Below, in pieces: positions 24,285 to 36,205 of a stretch of DNA of 64,000 bases. The stretch is taken from NCBI GenBank assembly GCA_018806985.1, contig JADANN010000197.1, positions 513,501 to 577,500 of the forward strand. The letters run 5' to 3'. The position numbers and the translations under genes were made by a program. This stretch comes from Angiostrongylus vasorum. Taxonomy: Eukaryota; Nematoda; Chromadorea; Rhabditida; Metastrongylidae. How positions within the stretch are numbered: position 1 is the stretch's first letter; each line of letters opens with the position of its first letter. The notes under the pieces are model-generated. The model was not told the origin of the DNA. It did not search any database and saw only the letters and a program-made list of their open reading frames with translations.

Positions 24285-26935
24285 TCTTCAACATCTCCAC
24301 GTCGCATTCAGTGTAATGTAGAGCCTTCTGCTCGCTTTTAGGAACTAGTGAGCATCATATGTTCCCTACAGGACTTTTCTGAAGAACTCTGACCATGGCG
24401 TCGGTGGTCTTCCTGCAGTATGTTTGAATCCCGAGGATTCCAGCCACTAACGACTCTCGACCACCGGTTTTCGTTCATACCCATTAAATGTCCGGCCCAC
24501 TTTATTTTTGACATTTTGCGTGTAGATCGGCTTCTTTGATTTTTCACCGTTTGGGTAAATTGGTGCTTCTAATCCACTCCTTCACTTGGCTCACACGGGA
24601 TACTCCTAGTATCGTCCTTTCGAATGAGATTGCTCCAAAGATGAGTGGCCTTTCATCTGCTTACGTAGCGATCGGGTTTCCTACACATACCTTAAAGCAT
24701 GGAGAATCGTGAACACTGAAAAAAATAGGACCGGAGTTGTGTATTCGGGGGTTCTCTTCACTACTTCCTCGATGCTCTTGAAAGCTCTACAAGTCGCTTC
24801 CTTCCTCATGCTCAGCTCCAGCAGCTAAATCGCTCACAATGTTCACTTCTCGATGTTGTTGGTGCACTTCGTTGAGCGTGAATGGGGCATACGTAACCAA
24901 TCCGTCCTCATGAACATCGTTTCTATGAGATTCAGTCGAAGACCAATCTTTCCACAGGCTTTATCAAAGTCGGCAAGCATTCGTTCTGCTTGACTAATGT
25001 TTAGTGTTATAGGAACGACATCATCAGCAAAGCGAAGATGGTGTAGTTGACAATCAACGACTTTTACTCCCTCAAACTGTTCAAGAAGCGGAATATCTAT
25101 GTGGGTCTAGTCAGAGACGGTGGGAATTGGCTCCTATAAAAACATAAAGTTCGTTTGTAATTGCACCGAGAGGTATTAATCCAATATTGAATCTGAGCAC
25201 TGCGAAAGTTGGAAGGCTTCTGAAGCATCATAGAAGAACATTCCAATGTTCGCGTGACATCCTGGGGGGTATGAGGTGGGATTAAGTAGCTATGGCCTTT
25301 CCGAAGCCCTCATTTTATGTCGATGTCAATATTAAAATAGAATGGTGATATTTTTGTTCTGAAATCTTCATATAGCCCACGAACAATCTTTATGTACTGA
25401 GTAAGGACGCCATAGCTGTCTAGGGCTTCTACGACTGATTCTATCTCCTCTGAAACGAAGTCTTTCTTTAAATCGATAAAACTGAGACAGAGCGCTGCCT
25501 TGCCTTGTACCTTCTCGATACTTCAGTGAGTTTTGTTATCACGTGAATGTGGTCTATCGAGTGAAGAGTTTATAGCCGATAGAGAGCAGGCAGATTAGGC
25601 GATAATTGCTGAAGTCCTGGAGTCCCTTTTTTTCAACAATAGCATAGTCCTGCAGATCTTCTATTGAGTACGAAATTTGAATTCTAACTGGTAACGCATG
25701 AACAGCCAAGCAAGTATGGTTATGAAGAGTGTTCGAATGTCCTTCAGGTGTCTAGGTCTTATCCTCTCACGACTAGGTGTTATTCGACTCTTCACCGACG
25801 AACTAGCATGTCGGAATTCAGAGACAGGACCAGTGGGCCATCATCTAAGTGGTAATCGTGAATGATTTTCTTGATTGCCTTTCTGGACGATGTAACTGTC
25901 CCGTCTGGGCGTCGAAATGCAATCATCTCGGCTTCCCAAATAGCGAGGCTTCGGTAGGGCTTTGCAAATGCTCTTTCCGGCCTTCGTATCGTCGACCGTA
26001 ACTGCAGCTCTTTTCTCTTCAAGATCTTATTTTATCGCCTCTCTGCCTTATTTTGCAAGTTCGGACGTGAGTTGGCGGTTGCCTGCAGCTCGAGCGATTT
26101 CACACTGGCGCATCAGCTCGAGTTTCTGGAGAAAAACGTCTCTTGATGACTTGCGAACTCTCAGCTTTAGTAGCGCTAACATGAAGGTGTTGAATGAGAC
26201 TATTATATTCTTCGTCGATGTTATCGACAACGGCATCCTCCCAACAGCCGACTAATGAACTGAATAAATCCCAGTTCATGGGGTGGTTTTGGAAGTTCAC
26301 TTTTTGAATTTAACGGAATTCTCTCATTTCTGCGAGAACTGGAATCTTGCACGAAAGAGGCGATAGTCTGATCCCTGTGTCGATTTTTGGAACAACAGCG
26401 ACATCGTTTGGGCAAAACCTTCGATTTAACTATGATGTGGTCTATTTCGTCATGGTACACTGGGAGACTCCCACGTCCAGCGTTGACAGCAGAGCTTCTG
26501 GAAATGTGAGTTCCTATGAAAATTATTCGTCGTCATGATAAACTCCGACAGCTTCTCGCCATGTTCGTTAAATTCCAATTCATCGCTTTCAATTTGACGT
26601 TCTGCTGTCGTTATTCTGCGTCCATTCTCAGCGTTAAAATCTACAGTGGTGGCCTTAATGAATCGTATTCGTCATAGGTTGATGTCGGTGTGTAGACGGC
26701 AAAGATTGTCAAAGCCGGTATTCATCCACATCTCTTCAAGCGGAAACGTTCGATCCGGGTTGTTAGTTGCTGAAATGAATCGATGTCCATGGCTAAAGGC
26801 GTTGACGAGAACGCCGACGCGCCGACTCCTCTACTGTCGCATTTTCCGAAGAACAGTTCTTTCCCGGTGTCATAGACAGCATTAAATCGGCAATGTCTTC
26901 TCGTCTCAGCCAGTACGAGAATATATAAAGTCCGT
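24285..26935 (-). pseudogene. RTE-A retrotransposon, long decayed copy
   Basis: Reading down the minus strand: endonuclease pieces (FFGKCDSRGVG near 26850, then RFISATNNPDRTFPLEEMW), HDEIDHIIVKSK near 26440, linker with SSQVIKRRFSPET near 26130, pre-RT RRPDGTVTSSRKAIKKIIHD at 25840-25910, decayed palm at 25000-25600 with the thumb near 24950 (DFDKACGKIGL), and C-terminal KIKWAGHLMGMNENRWSRVV at 24420-24500. Stops and frameshifts throughout. This is the most complete RTE-A copy in the window, at about 2.65 kb. Confidence 0.9.
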
Positions 26936-26939
26936 TGCT

Positions 26940-28445
26940 GATTTAAATATACAAAACAGCTTTTTCGCTTGACTGAGTGGTTATGCAGATGTTACTAGAA
27001 GATATAAATATTTAACTAGGGGGTAAGGCGGAAAGGACGAGGACGAACTATAGTGGGGCACTGGCCAATTGAACTTGTCCTGTACAACGTTCTACGCCGC
27101 AAATCTTTCTACCGAATGCTTGAAGTTGTGGGTTGTCAGAAATTTGTATTAACGATTTGTTCGTCCCTCACCTACGGTGAATTAGGGCAGATGTACTGAA
27201 ATGATCGTGAAGGTAGTGAAAATAGTTTCTATAAACAGTAGTGTGCACCGCCAATTCACTTGAATGAATGTTGTTGAAAACCGATGTTCTGCTTACAATA
27301 AAGATTCTTTTACCTATTTGCGGCTTTGAAACATAAGCAAAACTAGAGGAGATAGATCTTTTCCTCAAATATTCTCCTTTGAATAAGGCTTTATTAATTA
27401 TTACAACGAAATCTGAATTTTTGGAAGACCCGTTGAAGTTCCCTTTGTTTACTGACTGAAAATATGAGGAATTAGATGCAAGGTTTCAACAGAAAAAAAA
27501 ACCCAAAAGAAATGTAGGAGTTCTGAAAAGGATCAGAATGGGCTCATCCTCCTACTGTTCCGTTGAGTAGGAAAACAAATTCGAATCGGAATGCGATCCA
27601 CTTAGGAAGAACGAGGTTTGTCCATCAAACAGCGACGACCCTTTGACCCTCTAGAATCTCATCACACGTCTTTTGACCAAACGATAAGTGACAACACTAT
27701 CAGACATGTGATTTTTTTTTCCCGAAAAACGGAATTCGTTTCAAGGAGCATAGTTGCAGCCAATAGATACACGTTGGTCGATCATCCACCTCTGAGAGCA
27801 TGCCAATAGATGATACTCTAGTTAAGACTTAGTGAAGGGAACATACTTGGATACTTGGATGGTCCGTCCTCACGAGATGTGCGGGCCTAGCACATTTCTC
27901 ATTCTTTTCTTTCCCTTGCAATCGTCGTCTATGGTGGAGGGGAACATAAGTGGAAGAAATCACAATGTTTTGACTTCCGTTCCTTCTCAGTCCTGTTCAA
28001 ATCTCAGCATCTTCGTGGTTATAAGTGGAAAAAACTACGTATTATTGTCATTTCCATACTGTCTCTTCATCAAATACTTGAAAGGAACTTTATCTTCAGA
28101 CAAAGTGGTGTAAACCGTGACCGCAAAAATTGGACACGCTAGGTTCCACAGCGACAGTTGTTCAATAAATCTCAAAGGATTGGCAAATTGATGGCTGATT
28201 GTTCTGGCTATCAAAAAAGAACGATACTCACATCTTTTCAAAATGGATGGTTTTCGTCTTAGCCCTCAAAATTTTCTCTACAATAGTAGCAATTTGGAAT
28301 CCTTTCTGTTGCCTCAGTATGATTACACGTTGCTCAACATCGCTAATCCGAAATTGATCTCTTATAATTCGCTCTGGCAAAGTTGTTGTGTATCCCAATA
28401 TCAAAGGCTAATCACCAATTTGTGGAACTGAACTATAATAAAAAG
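26940..28445. other. Mostly unassigned, with one RTE-B/SIDER 3' end
   Basis: At about 27838-27885 (minus) the block ACTTGGATGGTCCGTCCTCA and TGTGCGGGCC is the 3' end shared by RTE-B and SIDER. Nothing else is recognised. Confidence 0.45.
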
Positions 28446-28454
28446 AATAAAAAG

Positions 28455-28730
28455 ATAAAGCACTTCGAATTGATCAATCGCAGAGAAATGCGGCATGAAT
28501 TCGACCTTATCAAGCATCGTTAAAGGTGACTGAATGCATATCTGACCTGTAGATGGTTTGTGTTTGCCCACCGATGTATCGAACCGGAGCTATTATTCTC
28601 GCAGACAGGTATGACACCAATTTTCAGACCTAGGAGGGATGAAAGGCTAGGGTGAGCTTGTGGCGTGGGATCGAACCCATGTGGGTTGCCTGGCACCTCT
28701 AGCCACTGCGCTACTCGCGCTCCTAAGCTG
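28455..28730 (-). mobile_element. SINE1 copy with best tRNA-like promoter
   Basis: On the minus strand the head reads GAGTAGCGCAGTGGCTAGAG (A-box) followed about 20 nt later by GGGTTCGATCCCACG, an essentially perfect B-box. This copy is the clearest evidence that SINE1 is tRNA-derived and has an internal RNA polymerase III promoter. Confidence 0.92.
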
Positions 28731-28894
28731 TCGTACGCTTCATATTTCAAATATGACGGATCATTTTAGAGCATATTGAACATAATAAGCATGTAAAACA
28801 GGAAAATATTAAAAATAATCCACTAACGAAGACCATTGTATATGAAGTCCTGTGACCCACTTTCTATTAAACTCGGCAATGATAAATAACTCGC

Positions 28895-29150
28895 TATTGT
28901 CTTGATTACCACACATCAAGTTGTTACTATATAGTATTTATTTGAAGCAGGTGACGTTTCGGCGGATATCGCCTTCTTTAGAATCTGGAAAGACCAAGTT
29001 GACTGCAATCTACCCAGCCAAACACTTCCATAACCAGAACAAAAAAAAACGCTGCCATTTGTACAAACGTGTCGAATGACTGCACTATGTAAGCCAGCTT
29101 CGAAACTCCTCATGGACCACGAAGGAGCAATAAACATATATAGCTTCGCG
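28895..29150 (-). mobile_element. Penelope terminal-repeat fragment with decayed hammerhead
   Basis: It contains GGTGACGTTTCGGCGGATATC followed by GCCTTCTTTAGAATCTGG. The hammerhead (28949-28984, minus) has CTAAAGA instead of CUGANGA. Downstream TCGAATGACTGCACTATG resembles the arm sequence of the element at 20965-23525. Confidence 0.7.
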
Positions 29151-29159
29151 ATTTAGAAG

Positions 29160-31460
29160 TAGATGGCGTTCTTAAAGGAGTGCCTAAAACTACTCACTAT
29201 TCAAAATGGTCCGGAAAACTCACTCAAAAATCAGAGGGTTGGGAATAGGATAGCGACTGACACCAAGCCTTACCATCGCATTTATCTCTAGGGTGGAAGC
29301 ATCAATAATCGATCTCAGGCCATTAGTCTATAGAACATTTATAGATGATTCTTTTTGTCATTTGAACCGCGCAAGAGAAAACGGATGAATGTGAGTTATT
29401 GAATGAAGTCAGATTAGATTAAGTTTACACGAGAGAAACCGAAAGAAAACTGGTTTCCATTTTCGAACGTTCAAATTAACCTATTCGAAAACGACTACAG
29501 CCGAACCCTGCCACCTTTATGGGTGCCGACTGAAGACGACGAAACGAATAGAAGTACCGGGAACGGCACATTTGAAAACGAGCCATCGATGTATTCAAAT
29601 AAGCACCTTACTAGGTGTTTCAGAAAATCCGAGCTGATTTCGTTCGGTGGGCTTTGCAAATACCACCATAACTCAGATAAAAACCAACGTTTTTACTAGG
29701 AAAGAACACTCAGTCTTGTAACTTTTGCCATCATGATGAAAGCTAACTCATCGTAAGTAGATCAAATGCCCGAATTCGTCGACCTTTAATTCCAAACTCC
29801 TGAATGAGATTTTTGAGTTAACTAATACACTTTTTTCTTAAGAAATGTTTCTAGTATTCGATGAAAGTGAAACATTTTTTCCAACGATTTTTAAGCGACG
29901 CTACTGAAGTGGATGACCCGGATAGCTAGACCTTCCAGCTTACTCAGTTCGTGGCCTGCAACCCTATGAACGGTCGCTACCGCTCACCAGTCAGTGACCC
30001 TTATAGCTGACCAAAACTAGTTCTTTCTTCTTTTCATTTTTCGTTCAGTTTCTCCATTTGATATCAGTAGGAGTATTGAGAAGACGTCTGTACAGTTACG
30101 GCTTTCTCAGCACAGTTATAAGTTGGGAAACCCCCTGACTTCTCCCGAACTGATACTCGTCGTCCTTGTCATGAAGAATCCATCCGTCATCACACTTTTA
30201 CAATTCGATAAGATAATAAATTTATAGTGTTCTTCTTGGAAAGTGAGGTGGCGACGTAAAACTTATTGAGGATCTATGCAATTATGGTTCTATTTCACCC
30301 CATCGGTCCCAATAAGGTTGGAAACTCCAGCTTGATGGAAGCATTTCGAAACCTACTTGACGTCAAAACAGTCTGAAACCACAGCGCTCGAAAATGCCTT
30401 AACAATTCAATTCTCGGAATCTCCAATGACATGCCGACTGACTTAATGTTCTTCACTGGTGGTATTGAGGATACAGATAGCCTAAATATTCAGCACAGCA
30501 AGAGCACGCAAGGTTCACACTTGCTGCTTTGTTGTCGCCTAGAATATTACACTGCCCACAGCGTTTAGCCAACTAGATCTGCCAATCTGTGCATACCACC
30601 AATATATCGAGACAGCCTGAGCACTTTTTTTGTTCTCCACCCACTTCCCACATTACACAAAACGCTCCGGGAAACATAAGGACTTTTTTGACATGCAAAT
30701 TTGAACATGATCTTAGACTGTTCCTACACTCTCCAGACAAAACGTAGAAATGCTTGTAAACATCCACCAGTTTGCTTCTGCAACAATGTACTGCGTTCAC
30801 CTAGTACTACCTTTCTTATCAACATTAAGCACAAAAATGTGCTGCTTCAACACCATCCGAAGCACATCAGAAGTCCATACAATATGCATACTAGGAAATA
30901 GAAAGAAGTGAGACTAGCAAGCAAAGCGAAATTCGAAAGAAACAGTGTTTTCAGAAAGAAGGCTGTCAGATGGATAGTAGCAAAGCGATGGTATCTTGAT
31001 GCTAAGGAAAACCATCTTCAGAGGATATTCACCAATATCACAGAGAAAGTCAGGAATTCGAAGCGAAAACAAAGAACTTGCTTGCAAAAAGAAGAACACA
31101 AAACAATTTCAAAGTGCACGGGCTAGACATATCAAGGAAAAAAGAGCCAGACATGAGTGAATGATTGGTGGAAGAGAGATAGCGGAAAAAAAAGCCTCGT
31201 AATCCATTTCAGTTCAACAGAGACGGAAAAAGGAACACAAGGATACAAAATAATTACTTGACATAGAGGGAAGAAAATGACAGGAAGGAAACAAACAGGA
31301 AAGAAAAGGCGATATGATGAAAATGAAAGGACACAGAGTAGAGGCAATTGTTATCCGATCAACAGAGACGAAAAACCGGTAGCACTTATTTCACAGGATT
31401 GTACCACAAGTGACAAACCAGTCAACTTGAAGTGTGGTGAAACCACCTGGTGAAACATGA
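29160..31460. other. Unassigned; right end may hold the 3' UTR of the ODC-like gene
   Basis: No gene or repeat is recognised. The purine-rich stretch 31130-31460 lies just downstream of the ODC-like stop codon and could be its 3' UTR. Confidence 0.3.
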
Positions 31461-31464
31461 GAAG

Positions 31465-34400
31465 TCACTGTGAATATAAGAACACACGATCGAAACATTC
31501 TGTCAAATCCTCACTGTCATATTCGTCTAAGCTTTCCACGTCACTCGCTCCGTCTGACGCCGCATCCATCGCATCTGAGTCACTGTTACCAACGTGACTG
31601 TCACATCCGACCTTGCTCAGTTCGATGATACGCTTCCTGGAGGAAAATGCCACACAGTACTTCAAATTTACCACTACCTTAACAGATATGTTTCTCTCTA
31701 CTTCTACCTGTAAAAGCCACAAGTTCCAAATTTCACATAGCACTGGTATGACATGTCACTCACCACTTATCGGTCCCAGCGAAATAATAAACCGGCGGCA
31801 CAGCATATTCCCCATTGAGCGGCATGGTATACGCCCCCGCATCTCTCCAGAGCAGCCAATCGCCAACGCATAGTTGGCGACAACGTATCAGCGACTGAGC
31901 AACGTCACCCGGTTGCAGTGAAGCACCGAGAATGGTGCCGAAGTGCTGTGGTGCATCAGAAACTTCCTAAAATCGACGAGGAACAAAAATGGCCGAAAGT
32001 GGTTAGAAATAATCGGAAACTACGGTTAATCCTAGCCTTAAAATATACCACAACGAATAGCAACTAAGGACAACTATCTCCAGACTTCTAAGCGAAATGA
32101 AATAATGACAGCCTACATCAAGTGGTATGCACTCCGGCTGGGAATTCATTAGAAGACAACCAAACGACCCATAGACGCTGTCGTTAGTTTGGTACACGAA
32201 GCCAACACCATCATCGAAATCATCCTTGGTAATATAACGTGCTTCAAGTGCCTTCTTGCCAATCACATTTGTGCACAACACAAATGCTGATGCCGCAAAA
32301 TACCTAAAACTCATAAAATGATCGACAAAAACCTTTAAAATCATAATTACAATTTTTCATTTACAGCGGTGACTTCAAGGCAATCATTTCAATGGATGAT
32401 CCACTAATGATAGCATTCAATAACTGCCAGAAAACAACGTCATGGAATATTGTTTTCAAAAACAACAACAACAACAAATCATGCTTAGGTCCACTCGGGA
32501 ACGATTCTAAAATAATGTATAAAAACAAATCCCTTTATAGTTAGGGACATATAGTTATCTATGTCAATTACACGTGGTGCTGAGATATTAAAATAGAGGT
32601 TGTCGGAGTAAATTTAAAACTCAAAAGAGCTACTCCAAAATAATACGTACACCGAACTGAACAAAAACTTAATTTGCAGTTTTGCAGGAAAATCAGGAGC
32701 CATTTTCATTCATCCTATTGGAAATGACGACCATCGAAAACAACATTTAAAAGCACTCAACTTCCGGGTGTAGCAATCACATTAAGCCGCGGAAATTCTT
32801 CACTTGAGAACAGTTGGTCTAGACCAGTACTGATGACATCGCACATCTGAAATTCCTATTCTAAGAACATTTCATATGCAAATTTTTTACTCTCAAGTTT
32901 TACTGCTTTATTATCTCGGAGTTCTTACTTATAAAAGAACCCTACTATGTAACACTGACCTCAGAAAATCTCTGAGCCTTATCAATATTGCTAGCCGGAA
33001 ATCCACCACCAAGATTTATGGTGTCCAATTCGAGGCCGATTTGAGAAGCGAATGAGAATAATGAACGGACTTCATGGAGAGCCTTGTAAAAAGCACATGC
33101 CGATGTAGTAGAACCAAGATGAAAACTAAAATGACACATATCAAATAACCGTGCATAAACTATTGAATAAACAAATGTCATCTCGGAATTTTAGAAAGTC
33201 CTTGCCTAGGCAAGGCACTATCATATGAAAGACAGCACACTACTTTCAAACACCCGATGTTCTTTTTTATTTGATGCGTATTATAATTTTTTAAAGCCAG
33301 TGCATTATATGAAATACAACTATAATTATGCTGAGATACTTGCAGAACTCCGGACTGCAAGTGACAGGTGTGGAACCAATGCGTTATTACCCTTTCCGGA
33401 GAATAACGCGTTCATCACCACGCCATGCGGATCCTTCGTTTCGCATGTCCCTCAGCTAGTTAGCTATAGCCTCAGGTTAACTGGGTTCAATGCCGATTGG
33501 GAGTCCTCAGATAAATCCTGTTGACGAGTGAGTGCTTGTGGCAGTAGGTACAAACCTAGCTGAGAGACAGGCGAAACAAAACACCCGCTTGGTGTGGTGG
33601 CGAATGCGTTAGCCCCTGAAAGGGTAAGAGCACGTTCGGTCGCAACCGCATTCATCTGCGGTCTGGAGCTTTGCAACTACCTCATCATCACTATATTCGA
33701 CGTTCTATTCTATATTCTTATCATGCAGAATTAATAACTTCTTTGCGCTACCTTCAGAAATGGTTACAATGTTATGACACACGAATAAAGTCTTCCGTTT
33801 TCTCTCATTTTTTAAAATTCTTATCTCTTGTTAACGAGTTTCGTACCACCAAAATTCCAGTGAGACGGAAATTTAAAATTAACCTAATTCCTACGATATT
33901 TGCACGAAGTTCAAATGCCGTTATTAGTATTTCTTCAAGCTCCTCAATGCTGGCGCCTTTCCGTGTACAGAGCGAATCGCTGTTATTTCGGCGTCCAGCT
34001 AGTGACATAGCGAGTAATATACTAAAAATACTGCTTTATGAACAAACACCGAGTTTGTACAGAACATTAATTTGAAACAAACACACCACTTTTAACAACT
34101 CACCGCGCATGTGGAGCATAGCTAATAGCATCCATGAGCTCTTTTTCGTTTTCTATGACAATTGTTCCAACACGGCATTCACCAGCAACCCTCATTGCTT
34201 TACGAGTCCATAGAGGACAGTCCATAATGATTCGATTCGCAGGGACAAGCTCGAGAGCCGTAACTATTTGACTGCAATTTATAAACGCTCCGAAAATTTT
34301 ACCCGCCCACAGTAATAAATCGAAATTTAAACGCAAAAAATAATTGCCAACAAAACAAACCAATCAATGCAATACTAGATCCATCGTTCCCAAGTTACGT

Positions 34401-34885
34401 ACTATTAATTTCACAACACAACTTAGTGAACACCTACTAACGACTGCTGTCTCATGCGAAAACTGAACCTTACTGGCATAGAGGTCAAACAAAGTACTGT
34501 GAAGAAAATTTGTTCGTCTATCTAGCTAAAGAAACGGGCGCGTGTGGCGCAGTGGTTGGAGGCGCCACTGCAACACACACGTGGAATCAATCTCCGCGCC
34601 CATGGCCCACCAAGCCTTCCATCCCTCTGGGGTCGGCAAATTTGTACCAGACTTGTCTGGGAGAGGATAGCAACACTGGCTCGATACATCGGTAGGCCAC
34701 CGCGAGTCATTGTAAAGTCCAGATATGCATTCAATCACCTTCAACAATAATGAAGTCGAATGCATTGCGCATCCTTCAGGGGATTGATCAACGCTGAGAG
34801 CTTTGTCCTTTTACCTATTGTGTATACACGTACATCTGTGCTTATATATTTGTAAGTCTATTTTACGCTAATGTATATGTTCATG

Positions 34886-34942
<57 letters not shown>

Positions 34943-34984
34943 GTCAACATACACATGTTTACATATGTATATATTCATGCACAC

Positions 34985-35049
<65 letters not shown>

Positions 35050-35534
35050 TCACTTATGGATCGTTTTACCACTCACCGTAACTAGTTGTTGCGTATCAGA
35101 AACAGCAAATCCTAATCGAGCAACGTCAGCGAGGATTCGTGCTAGAACAGGATCCGCGTTACAACCTAAAGCATAATAAGCTTGGACGCGTGACAGATGA
35201 CGCTGCCAGTCGTCAACACGGGCCATGACTGATGGCATGTCCATGACGAAGAATGGAGCAGGACCAGACTAAAAAATCAACCGAATGGAAGCAGAAAATG
35301 AGATAAACCAAAACACGTTAGGACCCAAATAAACTATTAATACTACATTAACTAATAATAAAAGTGGATCGTGGATCGCACCTGCTTATTTGCAACATGA
35401 CGAGCGATCTGTGCTGAGTCACTGTTGTCGTCAATGATCATCACTAATTGTTCAGCGAAAAGACATCGAGACCAGCACTCGTTTTCAAATGGAGGGTGGT
35501 ACGAAGCAGATGGCAAGCGACGTCGTTCTACCAT
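31465..35534 (-). CDS. Ornithine decarboxylase-family protein, probably catalytically dead
   Basis: Nine coding exons on the minus strand, inferred from homology and GT/AG sites: 35382-35534, 35077-35268, 34104-34271, 33884-34021, 32960-33125, 32761-32846, 32117-32303, 31764-31966, 31465-31636. Total about 488 codons; vertebrate ODC is about 460. Recognisable landmarks are [60 protein letters not shown] and [14 protein letters not shown]. Active ODC decarboxylates ornithine to putrescine with PLP. Here several key residues (mouse numbering) differ: K69 is Gly (YYALGCN, codon 35164-35166), D88 is Ala, E274 is Thr (VIATPG) and C360 is Leu. H197, the GGG phosphate loop, D332 and Y389 remain. This pattern suggests an antizyme-inhibitor-like regulator. 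The C-terminus is strongly acidic ([20 protein letters not shown]). Start: first Met of exon 1, as upstream sequence is spliced UTR. Two junctions do not fit (see findings). SINE and TA insertions lie in introns. Confidence 0.85.
33290..33700. repeat. SINE3 inverted pair in an ODC-like intron
   Basis: A minus-strand SINE3 part (about 33320-33455, with ATAACGCGTTCATCACCACG) is joined directly to a plus-strand copy (about 33462-33690, with TATAGCCTCAGGTTAACTGG). Together they form an imperfect palindrome inside the intron 33126-33883. Confidence 0.8.
34535..34806 (+). mobile_element. SINE1 copy in an ODC-like intron
   Basis: Well-preserved copy, GGGCGCGTGTGGCGCAGTGG to GAGAGCTTTGTCC. It lies antisense to the host gene in the intron 34272-35076 and is followed about 80 bp later by a TA microsatellite. 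Confidence 0.93.
34889..35046. repeat. (TA)n microsatellite, two blocks
   Basis: TA runs at about 34889-34940 and 34986-35046 are separated by ACGTCAACATACACATG. The second block ends about 30 bp from the exon donor at 35076. Confidence 0.97.
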
Positions 35535-35749
35535 GCGGCACGTTGGTAGTGGTATAAATTCTGAACGACTTGGAACTAATACATATAAAAGACGAACTTT
35601 CAGTACAATGTCTGTTAATATTTTTTTAAAAAGGCATGTCCATTTCAAATGAAATTCACCTGGTCAAGAAGAAGTTTTGGCGAATTAGGGTGGAATGTGA
35701 AGGGTTGACCCGAGTCGGCGCGCGATCTCTTCAGGTGATGACCAGATGC

Positions 35750-35965
35750 ACGGTAGTGGCGGAGGCAGCAGCGACTTCGCAGCGACGACTAAGTGAGACG
35801 CGACGCGATTAGCGACGCGCGACAAGACGGAAAGCGATATGGTACGGCTGAGAATACGCGTGTAGCAGCGACAGCAACGCTCAGAAGCGGCGGTCACGCA
35901 CACGCGCGGCGACAAAAGTATAAATGCAGAAGTAACTGGGGAAAAGCTCGTCTGACGATTCCACT
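35750..35965 (-). promoter_or_regulatory. CpG-rich island upstream of the ODC-like gene
   Basis: Dense CG dinucleotides (GACGCGACGCGATTAGCGACG and similar) in an otherwise AT-rich window. It lies directly upstream of a probable 5' UTR exon whose donor CCAG|GTGAAT is at about 35660. I read it as the likely promoter or first exon. No clear TATA box is visible. Confidence 0.5.
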
Positions 35966-36205
35966 GGCGCCAAAGTCGATCTGAAAGCAGAATTTGTACT
36001 TGCCAATTTGTGACGAAGCTGCGAAACCACCTATAGTTGCCAACCAGTAAAAAGAATTCAACAAAAAAAAGAATATGCAACTGCTTTCAAGTAATAACAA
36101 AAAAGACTATAAATTGATAACCACGTACTAACTGTTGACAGAGAAAAGGAGCTTAAAAACCATAAAAACATACATCTTGAGTATTTAACCCTCTAATTTA
36201 GTTAA

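Noticed and set aside
28645..28725. A functional tRNA gene on the minus strand
   Set aside because: A- and B-boxes are good, but the acceptor and anticodon stems do not form a proper cloverleaf, and the unit continues into the SINE1 body shared by other copies.
34868..35176. Open frames of alternating Tyr-Ile on both strands
   Set aside because: They are translations of the (TA)n microsatellite; the same applies at 43321-43518, 54281-54484 and 61078-61425.
35685..36080. 131-aa minus frame upstream of the ODC-like gene as coding
   Set aside because: It covers the CpG-rich island and lacks family similarity; the ODC start is better placed at 35534 after a spliced 5' UTR.
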